Positions 17,220 through 26,885 are shown, numbered from the stretch's first letter. The stretch: DNA of 64,000 nt from Bradyrhizobium icense (GCF_001693385.1 NZ_CP016428.1:6572001-6636000); one strand, 5' to 3'. A program made the numbers and translations. Notes: generated by a model not told the origin, from the sequence alone.

Positions 17220-19750
17220 TCACGCCTGCCGCCAAATATCGCCCGCTGCTGCTGGCCACGCTCGCCGTCATCATGCTGCCGTTCGGCCTCCATCTGCTCG
17301 GGCTATCGCTCAACACCGGCACCATGGTGGTAGCGCTCGCCATTGCCGCGATGGGGCTCAACCTCTGCATCGGCTACACCGGGCTCGTCTCGTTCGGTCA
17401 CGGCGCCTGGTTCGGCATCGGCGCTTATGCGGCCGGCCTGATCCAGCGCAACTGGTTCAACAACGATATTTTTCTGCCGCTGCTGCTGGCTGCGTTCGTC
17501 GTCGCCGTCATCGCGACCTTCGTCGGCTTCGTCATTTTACGCCGGCGCGGCGTCTATTTCTCGCTGCTGACGCTGGCGCTGTCGGCGCTGACCTATACCA
17601 TCGCCTTCCGCTGGACCGCGGTAACCGGCGGCGAGGATGGCCTCGGAGGCCTGAAGCGGGGTAGCGTCGGACCGTTCAGCCTCGACAATGCGCTCAATTA
17701 TTACATCGCCGTCTCGATTCTCTGTCTCGGCGTGCTCTATCTCCTGCTGCGGCTGGTACGGTCCCCCTTCGGCCATGTGCTGATGGCGATCCGCGAGAAC
17801 CAGTTGCGCGCGACATTCCAGGGCTATCCGGTCGAGCGCTACAAGCTCGGCGTCTTTGTGATCTCGGCAGTCGTGACCGGCTTTGCCGGCGGGCTGATCG
17901 GATTCCAGAACTACCTCGTCTCCGCCGAAGCGGTCTCGGTGCCGTTCTCCGGCGAGTTGCTGGCGATCGTGGTGATCGGCGGCATGCGCAGCATGCTGGG
18001 GCCGGCGATCGGCGCACTGTTTTTCATCCTGTTCCGCGAGTTGTTTTCGATCTGGACGCCGAACTGGCTGCTCTGGTTCGGCCTCGTCTTCGTTACCTTC
18101 GTGCTCTACTCGCCGGGCGGCCTCGTCGGCATCTGGGCGACGCTATCAAAACGCTGGTGGCCGCCGCCGGAAGAATCCGCCGCCATGAGCAGGCGAAAAA
18201 TCTACGAGGGCCTGCCGCTGCCGGCCTTCCTGCGGCCGAAGGGACTCGACGGCACGGTGCTCGACGTGCGCGGCGTCTCAAAGAGCTTCGGCGGCATTCG
18301 CGCGGTGACCGATGCGAGCCTCACGGTTGTCGCCGGCGAAATCCACGCACTGATCGGGCCGAACGGCGCGGGAAAAACCACGCTGTTCAATCTGGTGTCC
18401 GGCCTCTACCCGACCGATGGCGGCACCATCAAGCTGGACGGCCGCGAGATCCAGAGCGCGCCGTCGGAGGCGATCTGCCATCAGGGCCTGGCGCGCTCGT
18501 TCCAGATCACCAACCTGTTCAAGGGCCTGTCGATCTACGAAAATCTCCGCCTGTCGCTGCAGGCGCAGTGCCCCGGGCGCTTCGACCTGTGGCGCGACAT
18601 CGACCATTACCGGGACATCCACGCCGAGACCGCGGAACTGATCAGGTTTCTCGGCCTCGAAGGCATCGAAGCAATCGAAGGCGGCGAACTATCCTATGGC
18701 GGGCAACGGCTGGTCGATCTCGGCATCGCGCTCGGCTCCAAGCCGCAGGTTCTGCTGCTGGACGAACCACTCGCCGGTCTTGCCGCCGCCGAGCGCGAGC
18801 GCGTCTCGAACCTCGTCAAGAACATCGCCGCCAATATTCCGGTCCTGATCGTCGAGCACGACATCGACCGCGTGCTCGGCTTCTCCCGCACTGTCACCGT
18901 GATGAACCAGGGCGAGGTGCTGATGACCGGCACGCCCGAGGCCGTGCGCGCCGACCGGAAGGTGCAGGAAATCTATACCGGCACCGGCGTGCCCGAGGTC
19001 GAGCACATCACAAGCGAGCAGGCCCGCAGGAGCACAGCCCCCATTCTGCGCTTCGAGCGCGTCAATACCTTTTACAGCAAGAGCCACATCCTGCACGACG
19101 CCACGCTCGACGTGCGCGAGGGCGAGATTGTCGCGCTGCTTGGCCGCAACGGCGCCGGCAAGTCGACGCTGCTGAAAACGCTCGCGGGCCTCGTGCCGCT
19201 GTTGTCGGGCACGATCGAATATGCCGGCCTCGATATCTCCCGCCTGCCGGCGCCCGAGATCGCGCGCGCCGGCATCGGCTATGTGCCGCAGGGACGCGGC
19301 CTGTTCGCCGGCATGACGGTGCGGGAAAATCTGTCGCTCGGCCGACTCGCCCGCAGGACCGACGGCACCAACGGCGTGGTGTGGGACGAAGCGCAGGTCC
19401 TCGATTATTTCCCGCGCCTGCGCGAGCGGATGGACGTCGCGGCAGATTACCTTTCCGGCGGCGAGCAGCAGATGGTAGCGGTCGCGCGCGCGATGTCGGG
19501 GAATGTCAAACTCCTGCTGCTCGACGAGCCCTTCGAGGGGCTGGCACCGGCGGTGATCCTCGAACTGTTCAAGGTGTTCGACCGGCTGCGGCAGCATATC
19601 TCCATCGTGATCGTCGAACACAATCTCGACCTTGTGCTGGCGCTCGCCGACCGCGTCTTCGCGCTGGAGCGCGGCGCGGTGTTCCATCAGGGACCGGCAA
19701 AGCCGCTGCTGACTGATCTGGAGTATCGCAAGAAGATATTGTGGCTGTAG
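17216..19750 (+). CDS. fused ABC transporter: LivM permease + LivG ATPase + LivF ATPase
   Basis: This single 844-residue frame contains three usually separate subunits. Residues 1 to about 320 are a LivM permease (GLNLCIGYTGLVSFGHGAWFG; about nine membrane segments). Residues about 335-585 form a LivG-type ATPase with Walker A GPNGAGKTT, signature LSYGGQR and Walker B LLLDEPLAGL. Residues about 600-844 form a LivF-type ATPase with GRNGAGKST, LSGGEQQ and LLLDEPFEGL. Both ATPases look complete and active. An internal ATG (MSRRKIYEG) near 18185 marks the LivM-LivG junction, and no stop or RBS separates the parts. Fusion fixes a one-to-one-to-one ratio. Together with the binding protein and LivH this makes a complete importer. 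Confidence 0.92.
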   Translation: MITPAAKYRPLLLATLAVIMLPFGLHLLGLSLNTGTMVVALAIAAMGLNLCIGYTGLVSFGHGAWFGIGAYAAGLIQRNWFNNDIFLPLLLAAFVVAVIATFVGFVILRRRGVYFSLLTLALSALTYTIAFRWTAVTGGEDGLGGLKRGSVGPFSLDNALNYYIAVSILCLGVLYLLLRLVRSPFGHVLMAIRENQLRATFQGYPVERYKLGVFVISAVVTGFAGGLIGFQNYLVSAEAVSVPFSGELLAIVVIGGMRSMLGPAIGALFFILFRELFSIWTPNWLLWFGLVFVTFVLYSPGGLVGIWATLSKRWWPPPEESAAMSRRKIYEGLPLPAFLRPKGLDGTVLDVRGVSKSFGGIRAVTDASLTVVAGEIHALIGPNGAGKTTLFNLVSGLYPTDGGTIKLDGREIQSAPSEAICHQGLARSFQITNLFKGLSIYENLRLSLQAQCPGRFDLWRDIDHYRDIHAETAELIRFLGLEGIEAIEGGELSYGGQRLVDLGIALGSKPQVLLLDEPLAGLAAAERERVSNLVKNIAANIPVLIVEHDIDRVLGFSRTVTVMNQGEVLMTGTPEAVRADRKVQEIYTGTGVPEVEHITSEQARRSTAPILRFERVNTFYSKSHILHDATLDVREGEIVALLGRNGAGKSTLLKTLAGLVPLLSGTIEYAGLDISRLPAPEIARAGIGYVPQGRGLFAGMTVRENLSLGRLARRTDGTNGVVWDEAQVLDYFPRLRERMDVAADYLSGGEQQMVAVARAMSGNVKLLLLDEPFEGLAPAVILELFKVFDRLRQHISIVIVEHNLDLVLALADRVFALERGAVFHQGPAKPLLTDLEYRKKILWL

Positions 19751-19781
19751 TTCACGACCGCCACGGCGACTAGCGCGATAT

Positions 19782-19947
19782 CCGTGTCCCGGACGCGATG
19801 CAGCGTGCAACGCTGCTTCGCAGAGCCGGGACCACCGCCTCCGCAACAACATGGACCCCGGATCAGCAGCGCACCACGCCGCGAGAGGCGTAACGCATCG
19901 AGACGCGCGTGAACGCGCTGTTGGCATTGCCAGCGTCCGGGGAACGC
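19782..19947. repeat. palindromic intergenic repeat, family B, copy 2
   Basis: The segment 19782-19833 matches the repeat at 10735-10790. Its core hairpin GCAGCGT-GCA-ACGCTGC (19800-19816) is flanked by outer arms GTCCCGG and CCGGGAC. The element seems to continue to a GTCCGGGGAACGC end at about 19935-19947, with unrelated filler between. It fills the gap between the convergent fused transporter and hemC genes and may help end both transcripts. Confidence 0.6.
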
Positions 19948-19952
19948 GCCCC

Positions 19953-20954
19953 TTACGAAAGCAGGGAATCTTCCTCCGGCCGCGTCCGCGCGATGATCTC
20001 CGCGGCCCCCTTGTCGAGTAACTCGAGCCCAACCGCGCGGCCGAGTTCGCGGGGGCGATCTGCCGCGCCATTCCGCGACACCTCGATGAAGCGGTCGCCG
20101 GCTTCATCGAGCACAGCGGCGGTCAGCGTCATCTCACTACCCGCCAACGTCGCATGACCGGCGATCGGCGAGTTGCAGTGGCCGTTCAGAACCCACAGCA
20201 CCTCTCGCTCGGCTTCCGCGCACAGCCGTGACCGCACATCCTCGATCTTCGCCAACCGGCCGCGCGTGACCCAGTCCTTCTCCACGCATTCCACCGCGAC
20301 GATGCCCTGCCCTACCGCGGGCAGCATTTCGCGAACCGAAAAGTCATGGACGATGCGCGAAGCCATTCCGATGCGCTCCAGCCCGGACCTTGCCATCACC
20401 AGCGCATCCGCCGGCCCCACCTCGCCGCCATCGGGAAGCCGCTGCTTGTCACCGCGATCGAGCTTTGCGACGCGGGTGTCGGCGGCGCCGCGAAAATGGA
20501 TTACGGTGGCCTCGGGGAACAGCCGGCGCAGATAGGCGGCGCGGCGCACCGCATTGGTGCCGATCTTCAAACCCCTGCCTTTCGATGCGCGAAACGCATC
20601 CAGCGAAAGGCCCGGACGCAGCACCAGCGCATCGTTGGCCGGATCGCGCGGCAGCGTCGCCGCGATGATCAGGCCCGGCGTCTCCTCGTTGCCGGGAACG
20701 TCCTTGAGCGAATGCATCGCCGCCTGCAATTCTCCGCCGCGCATGGCCTGGCGGATTTCAGCGACGAAGGCGCCGCCCTTGCCGCCATGGCGCAGCAGCT
20801 TGCTGGTCTGGTCCTGGTCGCCGCGGGTTTCGAACTTAATGATCTCGACGTCGAGCGCGGGATCGGCCGCGCGCAACAGCCGCGCGATTCCTTCCGTCTG
20901 TGCCAGCGCCATCGCGCTCTTGCGCGTGCCGATCTTCAGGGTTTGTCCCGACAC
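19953..20954 (-). CDS. hemC: hydroxymethylbilane synthase (porphobilinogen deaminase)
   Basis: The enzyme polymerises four porphobilinogen units to hydroxymethylbilane in tetrapyrrole synthesis. I place the start at the GTG at 20954 (RBS GGAGA), giving 333 residues; the open frame continues upstream without likeness. Conserved sites are visible: GTRKS near the start, HSLKD, GTNAVRR, RGAADTR, the GLERIG arginine, and the dipyrromethane cofactor cysteine in NGHCNSPI. Some motif positions differ from common HemC proteins (RGN is RGA, GTSS is GTNA). No hemD or other haem gene lies nearby, so it could be a paralogue of a housekeeping hemC elsewhere. It is divergent from the MFS gene. Confidence 0.9.
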   Translation of the reverse strand: MSGQTLKIGTRKSAMALAQTEGIARLLRAADPALDVEIIKFETRGDQDQTSKLLRHGGKGGAFVAEIRQAMRGGELQAAMHSLKDVPGNEETPGLIIAATLPRDPANDALVLRPGLSLDAFRASKGRGLKIGTNAVRRAAYLRRLFPEATVIHFRGAADTRVAKLDRGDKQRLPDGGEVGPADALVMARSGLERIGMASRIVHDFSVREMLPAVGQGIVAVECVEKDWVTRGRLAKIEDVRSRLCAEAEREVLWVLNGHCNSPIAGHATLAGSEMTLTAAVLDEAGDRFIEVSRNGAADRPRELGRAVGLELLDKGAAEIIARTRPEEDSLLS

Positions 20955-21176
20955 AAGGTCTCCGTTCGAACGCGGTCCACGAATATCGTTTCCAGCCGGT
21001 ACGGGATAGAACAAGCGGCCCATCAGAACAATGACTTTGGCCGGCAGCGGAACGCATTGCCGCCTGTGCGGGCAGGGCGTGCCTACCGGCTCCGATGCTG
21101 CCGGGCAGCCATTCCAAAACGCGGATTGTGCGCCGCAGCACGATGAATAGATTGCGCCCCGCAAGAGGGTTTTTCG

Positions 21177-22424
21177 TTGTCCGATACCAGTGCCGATGCC
21201 TTGGCCGCTTCAGGCCACCGCCCGATGGGCTTTCGCGAATTCGTCATCGTGATCGCGTCGATCATGGCGCTGAATCCGCTTGCGATGGACATGATGCTGC
21301 CGGCACTGCCGGACATCGCGTCCGCCTTCCACATCACCTCGGCCAACCGGCCGCAGATGGTGCTGTCGATCTTTTTAGTCGGCTTCGGCGTCGGGCAGTT
21401 CGTGATGGGCCCCTTGTCCGACCGGTTCGGCCGGCGGCCGGTCCTGCTCGGGGGCATGGCCGTCTATTGCATCGCCAGCCTGCTCGCGATCGCCGCACCC
21501 TCGTTTGAAACCCTGCTGCTGGCCCGCGCGCTGCAAGGCCTCTGCACCTCGGCCACCCGCGTGATCGCGACCTCGATCGTGCGCGACTGCTACGCCGGCC
21601 GGCGCATGGCAAGCGTGATGTCGCTGGCGATGATGATCTTCATCGCCGTGCCCGTGGTCGCCCCGGCATTTGGCCAGGCCGTACTATTGCTGACGCAATG
21701 GCGCGGCATCTTCATCGTGCTGATGCTGTATGGCGTGGTGGCGTTGATCTGGAGCGCGCTGCGCATGCCGGAGACGCTGCCGGTCGAAAGGCGCAGGTCG
21801 CTTGCCGTCGGCGAGGTGTTTGATGCGTTCCGCCAGACCGTGACCAATCGTCAGACGCTGGGTTATGCGCTGGTCGCCGGCGGCGTACTGGGTTCGCTGT
21901 TCGCGTTCGTGTTCATTTCGCAGCAGGTGTTCACCGGGATCTACAAGCTCGGATATTATTTTCCGGTTGCGTTTGCCGGCGTCGCCGTCGGAACCGCCAT
22001 CGCCGGTTTCGTCAATTCCCGCCTCGTCGGCCGCCTCGGCATGCGCGCGATCTCCCACACTGCGCTGATCGGCTTCGTGGTCATCGCCGCAACCATGCTG
22101 GTAGCGGCGAAAATGCAGATGCTGCCGTTGCCGCTGTTCATGGTGCTCTCGATATCCATGATGTTTGCGTTCGGGTTGATGATCGCCAATTTCACCGCGC
22201 TCGCCATGGAGCCGCAGGGCCATATCGCCGGCACCGCTGCGTCGCTGTACGGCTCGATCACCACGCTGCTCGGCATCGGCATCGGCGCCACCATCGGCCA
22301 GGATTACGACGGCACACTGGTGCCGTTCGCGACCGGTTTCCTGCTCTGCACGCTGGCCGCGCTCGCGGTTGTGCTGGTGGTGGAGAAAGGCCGGCTGTTC
22401 AGGCCGCACGTCCTGAAGGTGTGA
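21177..22424 (+). CDS. Bcr/CflA-type multidrug efflux MFS transporter
   Basis: The 415-residue protein has twelve hydrophobic segments. The early ALNPLAMDMMLPALPDI stretch is the Bcr/CflA pattern, and MFS motif A reads GPLSDRFGRRPVLLGG. An LQGLCTSATRVIATSIVRD segment fits helix 5 of drug:H+ antiporters. It likely exports small toxic compounds or a metabolite across the inner membrane. The frame begins at a TTG (21177) with an AGAGGG RBS; an ATG 16 codons later (MGFREFV) is an alternative start. It is a single gene before the M20 gene. Confidence 0.9.
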   Translation: MSDTSADALAASGHRPMGFREFVIVIASIMALNPLAMDMMLPALPDIASAFHITSANRPQMVLSIFLVGFGVGQFVMGPLSDRFGRRPVLLGGMAVYCIASLLAIAAPSFETLLLARALQGLCTSATRVIATSIVRDCYAGRRMASVMSLAMMIFIAVPVVAPAFGQAVLLLTQWRGIFIVLMLYGVVALIWSALRMPETLPVERRRSLAVGEVFDAFRQTVTNRQTLGYALVAGGVLGSLFAFVFISQQVFTGIYKLGYYFPVAFAGVAVGTAIAGFVNSRLVGRLGMRAISHTALIGFVVIAATMLVAAKMQMLPLPLFMVLSISMMFAFGLMIANFTALAMEPQGHIAGTAASLYGSITTLLGIGIGATIGQDYDGTLVPFATGFLLCTLAALAVVLVVEKGRLFRPHVLKV

Positions 22425-22511
22425 TGAGCATGGCGGATACCTGCGCTGGGCGTCATCGGGCGAAGCTGATAACAATTGCTCACATCGCCTTCAGTTTCAG
22501 GAACTCGGAAG

Positions 22512-23929
22512 ATGGACAACCGCAGCAACATCTGGCGTGGCGTCGATACCATCAAGCCGCGCTTCACGGACTTGAGCGACCGGGTCTGGGCAATGCCCGA
22601 GGTCTGCTACACCGAGGCGCGCTCCTGCGCCGAACATCTGGCCGAACTGCGCCATCAGGGTTTTCGCATCACCGAGCAAGTCGCGGGCATTCCGACCGCC
22701 CTGATCGGCGAATGCGGCGAAGGCGGGCCCGTGATCGCCTTCCTTGGCGAATATGACGCCCTGCCCGGCCTCAGCCAGGAGGCGGGCGTGGCCGAACCTC
22801 GGCCGCTGGAGGCAGGCGGCCACGGCCATGGCTGCGGCCACAATCTGCTCGGCTCCGCCGCCCTGCTCGCGGCCACCGCCGTGAAGGACTGGCTCGCCGA
22901 GCACAAGGTGCCGGGGCGCGTGCGCTACTATGGCTGCCCCGCGGAGGAAGGCGGGCAGCGAAGACCTTCATGGTGCGATCAGGCGCGTTCGATGACGCCG
23001 ATATCGCGATCACCTGGCACCCCCACAGTTTCTGGGAAGTGGCGGTGACGCCTTCGCTCGCCAACACCCGGGCCGATTTCATCTTCACCGGGCGCACCTC
23101 GCATGCCGCGGCCTCGCCGCATCTCGGCCGCAGCGCGCTCGATGCGGTCGAACTGATGAATGTCGGCGTCAACTACATGCGCGAGCATATGCCGAGCGAT
23201 GCGCGTGTACACTATGCCCTGCTCGACACCGGCGGCATCGCCCCCAACGTGGTGCAGGCCCACGCCCGCGTGCGCTATTCGATCCGCGCCCGCGACCTGC
23301 CCGGCATGAACGAACTGGTGGAGCGCGTCCACAAGATCGCGCAGGGCGCGGCGCTGATGACCGAAACGAGTGTGGAGATGCGGATCATTTCCGCCGTCTC
23401 CAACTTGCTGCCCAACACCCCGCTCGAACAGGCCCTCCACGGCATCATGGAGGAACTCGGCCCGCCGCATTTCGACGAGGCCGACAAGGATTTCGCGCAA
23501 AAAATCCGCGCGACGCTGACCGAGAAGGACATCGCCACCGTCTACCACGCGATCGGCATGGAGCCGACCGAGCGGCCGCTGGCCGATTTCATCGTGCCGC
23601 TGGACGCCAAGCGCAATCCGCTGATCGGCTCGACCGATGTAGGCGACGTGAGCTGGGTCGTGCCGACCGTTCAGGTTCACGCCCCGACGATCGCCATCGG
23701 CACTCCCTTGCACACCTGGCAGGTGGTGGCGCAAGGCAAGAGCCCGCACGCCCACAAGGCCATGGTGCAGGCCGCCAAGGCCATGGCGGGGCTCGGCGTC
23801 AGGGCGCTGACGGAACCGGACCTGATCGCCGCTGCCAAGGCCGACCTCAAGAAGCGCACCGCCCGCACCCCCTATGTCAACCCGCTGCCGGACAGCGTGG
23901 CCCCACCGCTGGACATGTCGCTGGTCTGA
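22512..23929 (+). pseudogene. M20-family amidohydrolase, interrupted by a -1 frameshift
   Basis: Two overlapping frames together give one AbgB/M20-type amidohydrolase of about 472 residues. The first (22512-about 22955) carries the metal site GHGHGCGHNLLG and AEEGG. The second (from about 22957, with a convenient ATG at 22970) continues with FMVRSGAFDDADIAITWHPHS, the dimerisation domain and the C-terminal catalytic part. Restoring one base in the GGCGGGCAGCG tract at 22951-22960 would rejoin them as EEGGAAKTFMVRSG. All other parts look intact, so it is either a very recent mutation or a sequencing error. Members hydrolyse N-acyl amino acids or p-aminobenzoyl-glutamate. The peptide importer just downstream fits use of amide-bonded substrates. 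Confidence 0.85.
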
Positions 23930-24000
23930 CCAGGCGAACAAATTTGACGCACAGAAACGGCGGATTGCCGAAGCGGTGTGCGCTGCGAAGACTTTTTGCT

Positions 24001-24035
24001 CAAACGACGATCATTGAATCGTTTGCGTTCAAACG
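24001..24035. promoter_or_regulatory. candidate operator with three CAAACG boxes
   Basis: CAAACG (24001-24006), its inverse CGTTTG (24020-24025) and CAAACG again (24030-24035) lie 73-107 bases before the start of the peptide-binding protein. The last two form a hairpin with a four-base loop. The density of the motif in a 178-base promoter region suggests a regulator site. Confidence 0.3.
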
Positions 24036-24107
24036 GTGTGCAATCTACCCTCCCGCCGGCCGCGGCCCGCGGCCCGCCAGAACCAACGGAACCAGACGGG
24101 GACAACG

Positions 24108-25904
24108 ATGCTGGACAAAGAACTCAAAGCCATGATCGACGAAGTGAAGGACGGGCGCATGGATCGCCGCGGCTTCGTTCAGCGTATGCTTGCTTTCGGT
24201 CTCACCGCACCCATGGCTACGCAGATTCTGGCCATTGGCGGCGTGGCCCTGGCCGAAGGCCCCTCCGTCTACAAGCCGACCAAGCGCGGCGGCGGCGGCG
24301 CGCTAAAGCTGCTCTGGTGGCAGGGACCGACCCTGCTCAATCCGCATTTTGCCACCGGCACCAAGGACCAGGACGGCTCGCGCCTGTTCTATGAGCCGCT
24401 CGCCTGCTGGGATCCGGACGGCAACATGAAGCTGGTGCTGGCCGCCGAGATTCCCTCGCTGCAGAACGGCGGCCTTTCCGCCGACGGCAAATCGGTGGTC
24501 TGGAAGCTCAAGGCCGGCGTCAAATGGCACGACGGCAAACCCTTCTCCGCCGACGACGTGGTGTTCAACTGGGAATATGCCCGCGATCCCGCCACCGCTA
24601 CCGTGACGATCGGCGTTCATCGCGACATCATCGTCGAGAAGGTCGACGACCTCACGGTCCGCATCCTCTACAAGAAGCCGACACCGTTCTGGGCCGATGC
24701 GTTCGTCGGCGCTCCCGGCAGCATCATCCCAAAACACCTGTTCGCGGAATATAAAGGCGCCAAATCCCGCGAAGCCCCGAACAACCTCGCTCCCGTCGGC
24801 ACCGGCCCCTACAAATTCGTCGAGTTCAAGCCGGGCGATGTGATCCGCGGCGCGCTCAATCCCGACTACCATATGCCGAACCGCCCCCACTTCGACACCG
24901 TCGAAATGAAAGGCGGCGGCGACGCCGTTTCGGCCGCGCGCGCCGTCATCCAGACCGGCGAGTATGATTTCGGCTGGAACATCCAGGTGGAAGACGATGT
25001 CCTGCTGCGCCTGGAAAAGGGCGGCAAGGGCAAGACCGTCTATGCGGTCGGCGGCGACACCGAATTCATCGCCCTCAACTCCACCGATCCCAATACCGAG
25101 GTCGACGGCGAGCGCTCCTCGATCAAGACCAAGCACCCGCTGTTGTCCGATCCCGCGGTGCGCAAGGCACTCTCGATGCTGGTCGATCGCGAGGCCGTCA
25201 AGAAAGTCATCTACGGCCGCGCCGGACGCGTCACCCCCAATTTCCTCAACGGCCCGGAGAAATTCGTCTCCAAGAACACCTCGTGGGAGTTCAGTATCGA
25301 AAAGGCGGCCAAGTTGCTGGAGGACGCAGGCTGGAAAGCGGGCGCCGACGGCATCCGCCAGAAGGACGGCAAGAAACTGAAGCTTCTGTACCAGACCGCC
25401 ATCAACGGTCCGCGCCAGAAGACCCAGGCGATCGTCAAGCAGGCCTGCCAGAAGGCCGGCATCGACGTCGAGCTGAAATCGGTGGTTGCCTCAGTGTTCT
25501 TCTCCTCCGACGTCGCCAACCCCGACACCTACGCAAAATTCTACGCCGATCTCGAGATGTTCCAGATCCCGATGAGCCAGCCGGATCCGGCCCAGCACAT
25601 GCGCCGCTATCATTCGCGCAACGTTGCCACCAAGGAGAACAAGTGGCAGGGCGTGAACTTCCCGCGCTGGGTCAACAAGGAATATGACGCGACGATCGAC
25701 GCCGCCGAGGCCGAGACCGACATGGTGAAGCGCGCCGCTCTCTACATCAAGGCCAACGACATCATGATGCAGGACATCGTGTTCATCCCGGTGATGCACC
25801 GCCTGAAAGTGGAAGCTGCCGCCAATACGCTGCGCCCGGTCGTCAGCGGCTGGGCCAACGAGACCGACAATCTGTTCGACTGGTATCGCGAGGCGACGGG
25901 CTGA
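24108..25904 (+). CDS. peptide-type ABC transporter, substrate-binding protein
   Basis: This 598-residue protein belongs to the DppA/OppA (SBP_bac_5) class. The ATG at 24108 follows a GGGGAC RBS. An N-terminal cytoplasmic-looking stretch (LDKELKAMIDEVKDGRMDRRGFVQRMLAFGLTAP in part) carries a Tat-type DRRGFVQR signal. The mature part starts with the substrate-binding segment GGGGALKLLWWQGPTLLNPHFATGTKDQDG and contains the family pattern VWKLKAGVKWHDGKPFSADDVVFNWE. It delivers peptides or other amide compounds to the permeases encoded just downstream. The M20 amidohydrolase upstream suggests an amide substrate. Confidence 0.92.
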   Translation: MLDKELKAMIDEVKDGRMDRRGFVQRMLAFGLTAPMATQILAIGGVALAEGPSVYKPTKRGGGGALKLLWWQGPTLLNPHFATGTKDQDGSRLFYEPLACWDPDGNMKLVLAAEIPSLQNGGLSADGKSVVWKLKAGVKWHDGKPFSADDVVFNWEYARDPATATVTIGVHRDIIVEKVDDLTVRILYKKPTPFWADAFVGAPGSIIPKHLFAEYKGAKSREAPNNLAPVGTGPYKFVEFKPGDVIRGALNPDYHMPNRPHFDTVEMKGGGDAVSAARAVIQTGEYDFGWNIQVEDDVLLRLEKGGKGKTVYAVGGDTEFIALNSTDPNTEVDGERSSIKTKHPLLSDPAVRKALSMLVDREAVKKVIYGRAGRVTPNFLNGPEKFVSKNTSWEFSIEKAAKLLEDAGWKAGADGIRQKDGKKLKLLYQTAINGPRQKTQAIVKQACQKAGIDVELKSVVASVFFSSDVANPDTYAKFYADLEMFQIPMSQPDPAQHMRRYHSRNVATKENKWQGVNFPRWVNKEYDATIDAAEAETDMVKRAALYIKANDIMMQDIVFIPVMHRLKVEAAANTLRPVVSGWANETDNLFDWYREATG

Positions 25905-25925
25905 TCGCGAAGGGATCTTTCCCTC

Positions 25926-26885
25926 ATGAGCCAGTATGTGCTGCGTCGCCTCATGATCGCCGTGCCGAGCCTGCTCGGCATTTCGCTCGTCCTGTTCGTC
26001 GTGCTGGCGCTCGCGCCCGGCGATCCCTTCAGTGAATTGGCGACCAATCCGAACGTGCCGCCCGAAGTCGGGGCGGCACTGCGGGCCAAATTCGGCCTCG
26101 ACGATCCGATCTACATCCGCTACCTGCGCTGGCTCGCGGCGATGGCGCAAGGCGACTGGGGCTTCTCCTTTGTGAGCCGGATGAATGTCGACACGCTGAT
26201 CCTGCAGCGGCTGCCGACCACGCTGTACGTGATCGGCTCGGCGCAGGTAGTGGCGCTGCTGGTCGCGATTCCCGTCGGCGTGTTCGCCGCCACGCGTCCC
26301 TATTCGATCTTCGACCAGATCGCCAATACACTCGCCTTCATCGGCTTCTCGCTGCCGACCTTCTTCACCGGGCTGTTGTTCATCCTGATCTTTTCGGTCA
26401 CGCTGGACTGGCTGCCCTTCGTCTATTCCAGCGACATCAAGGCGACCGGGATCCGCTGGCTGTTCGAGCAGGTCCGCCAGGCCATCATGCCGGTGATGGT
26501 GCTCGGCCTGTTCCAGGCCGCTTCTATGACGCGCTTCGTGCGCTCGGCCATGCTGGACGTGATCCGGCTGGACTACGTCACCACCGCCCGCGCCAAGGGC
26601 CTCGGCCAGGCCAAGGTGATCGTCAAGCACGCGATGCGCAACGCCATGATCCCGGTCGTCACCCTGATCGCGCTGCAGATGCCGGCGGTGTTCGGCGGCG
26701 CCATCGTCACCGAGCAGATCTTTCGCATTCCGGGCATCGGCTCGCTCTTGATCTCCTCCATTCTCTCCAACGACACGCCGGTCGTGATGGCCGTGACTTT
26801 CGTCTTCGCCTGTCTCGTGGTGCTCTTCAACCTGATCGCGGATATCCTCTATGGCTGGCTCGACCCTCGCATTTCCTTCCGCTGA
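25926..26885 (+). CDS. dppB: peptide-type ABC transporter permease, DppB-like
   Basis: The 319-residue protein is a six-helix inner membrane permease. The N-terminus MSQYVLRRLMIAVPSLLGISLVLF and the ALAPGDPF segment are diagnostic for DppB/OppB, and the EAA loop reads YVTTARAKGLGQAKVIVKHAMRNAMIPV. It forms the channel with the DppC-like protein. It lies 21 bases after the binding-protein gene and its end overlaps the next gene by 35 bases. Confidence 0.93.
   Translation: MSQYVLRRLMIAVPSLLGISLVLFVVLALAPGDPFSELATNPNVPPEVGAALRAKFGLDDPIYIRYLRWLAAMAQGDWGFSFVSRMNVDTLILQRLPTTLYVIGSAQVVALLVAIPVGVFAATRPYSIFDQIANTLAFIGFSLPTFFTGLLFILIFSVTLDWLPFVYSSDIKATGIRWLFEQVRQAIMPVMVLGLFQAASMTRFVRSAMLDVIRLDYVTTARAKGLGQAKVIVKHAMRNAMIPVVTLIALQMPAVFGGAIVTEQIFRIPGIGSLLISSILSNDTPVVMAVTFVFACLVVLFNLIADILYGWLDPRISFR

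Noticed and set aside
20955..21164. 70-codon N-terminal extension of hemC
   Set aside because: It has no HemC likeness, and the GTG at 20954 has an RBS and gives the normal length.
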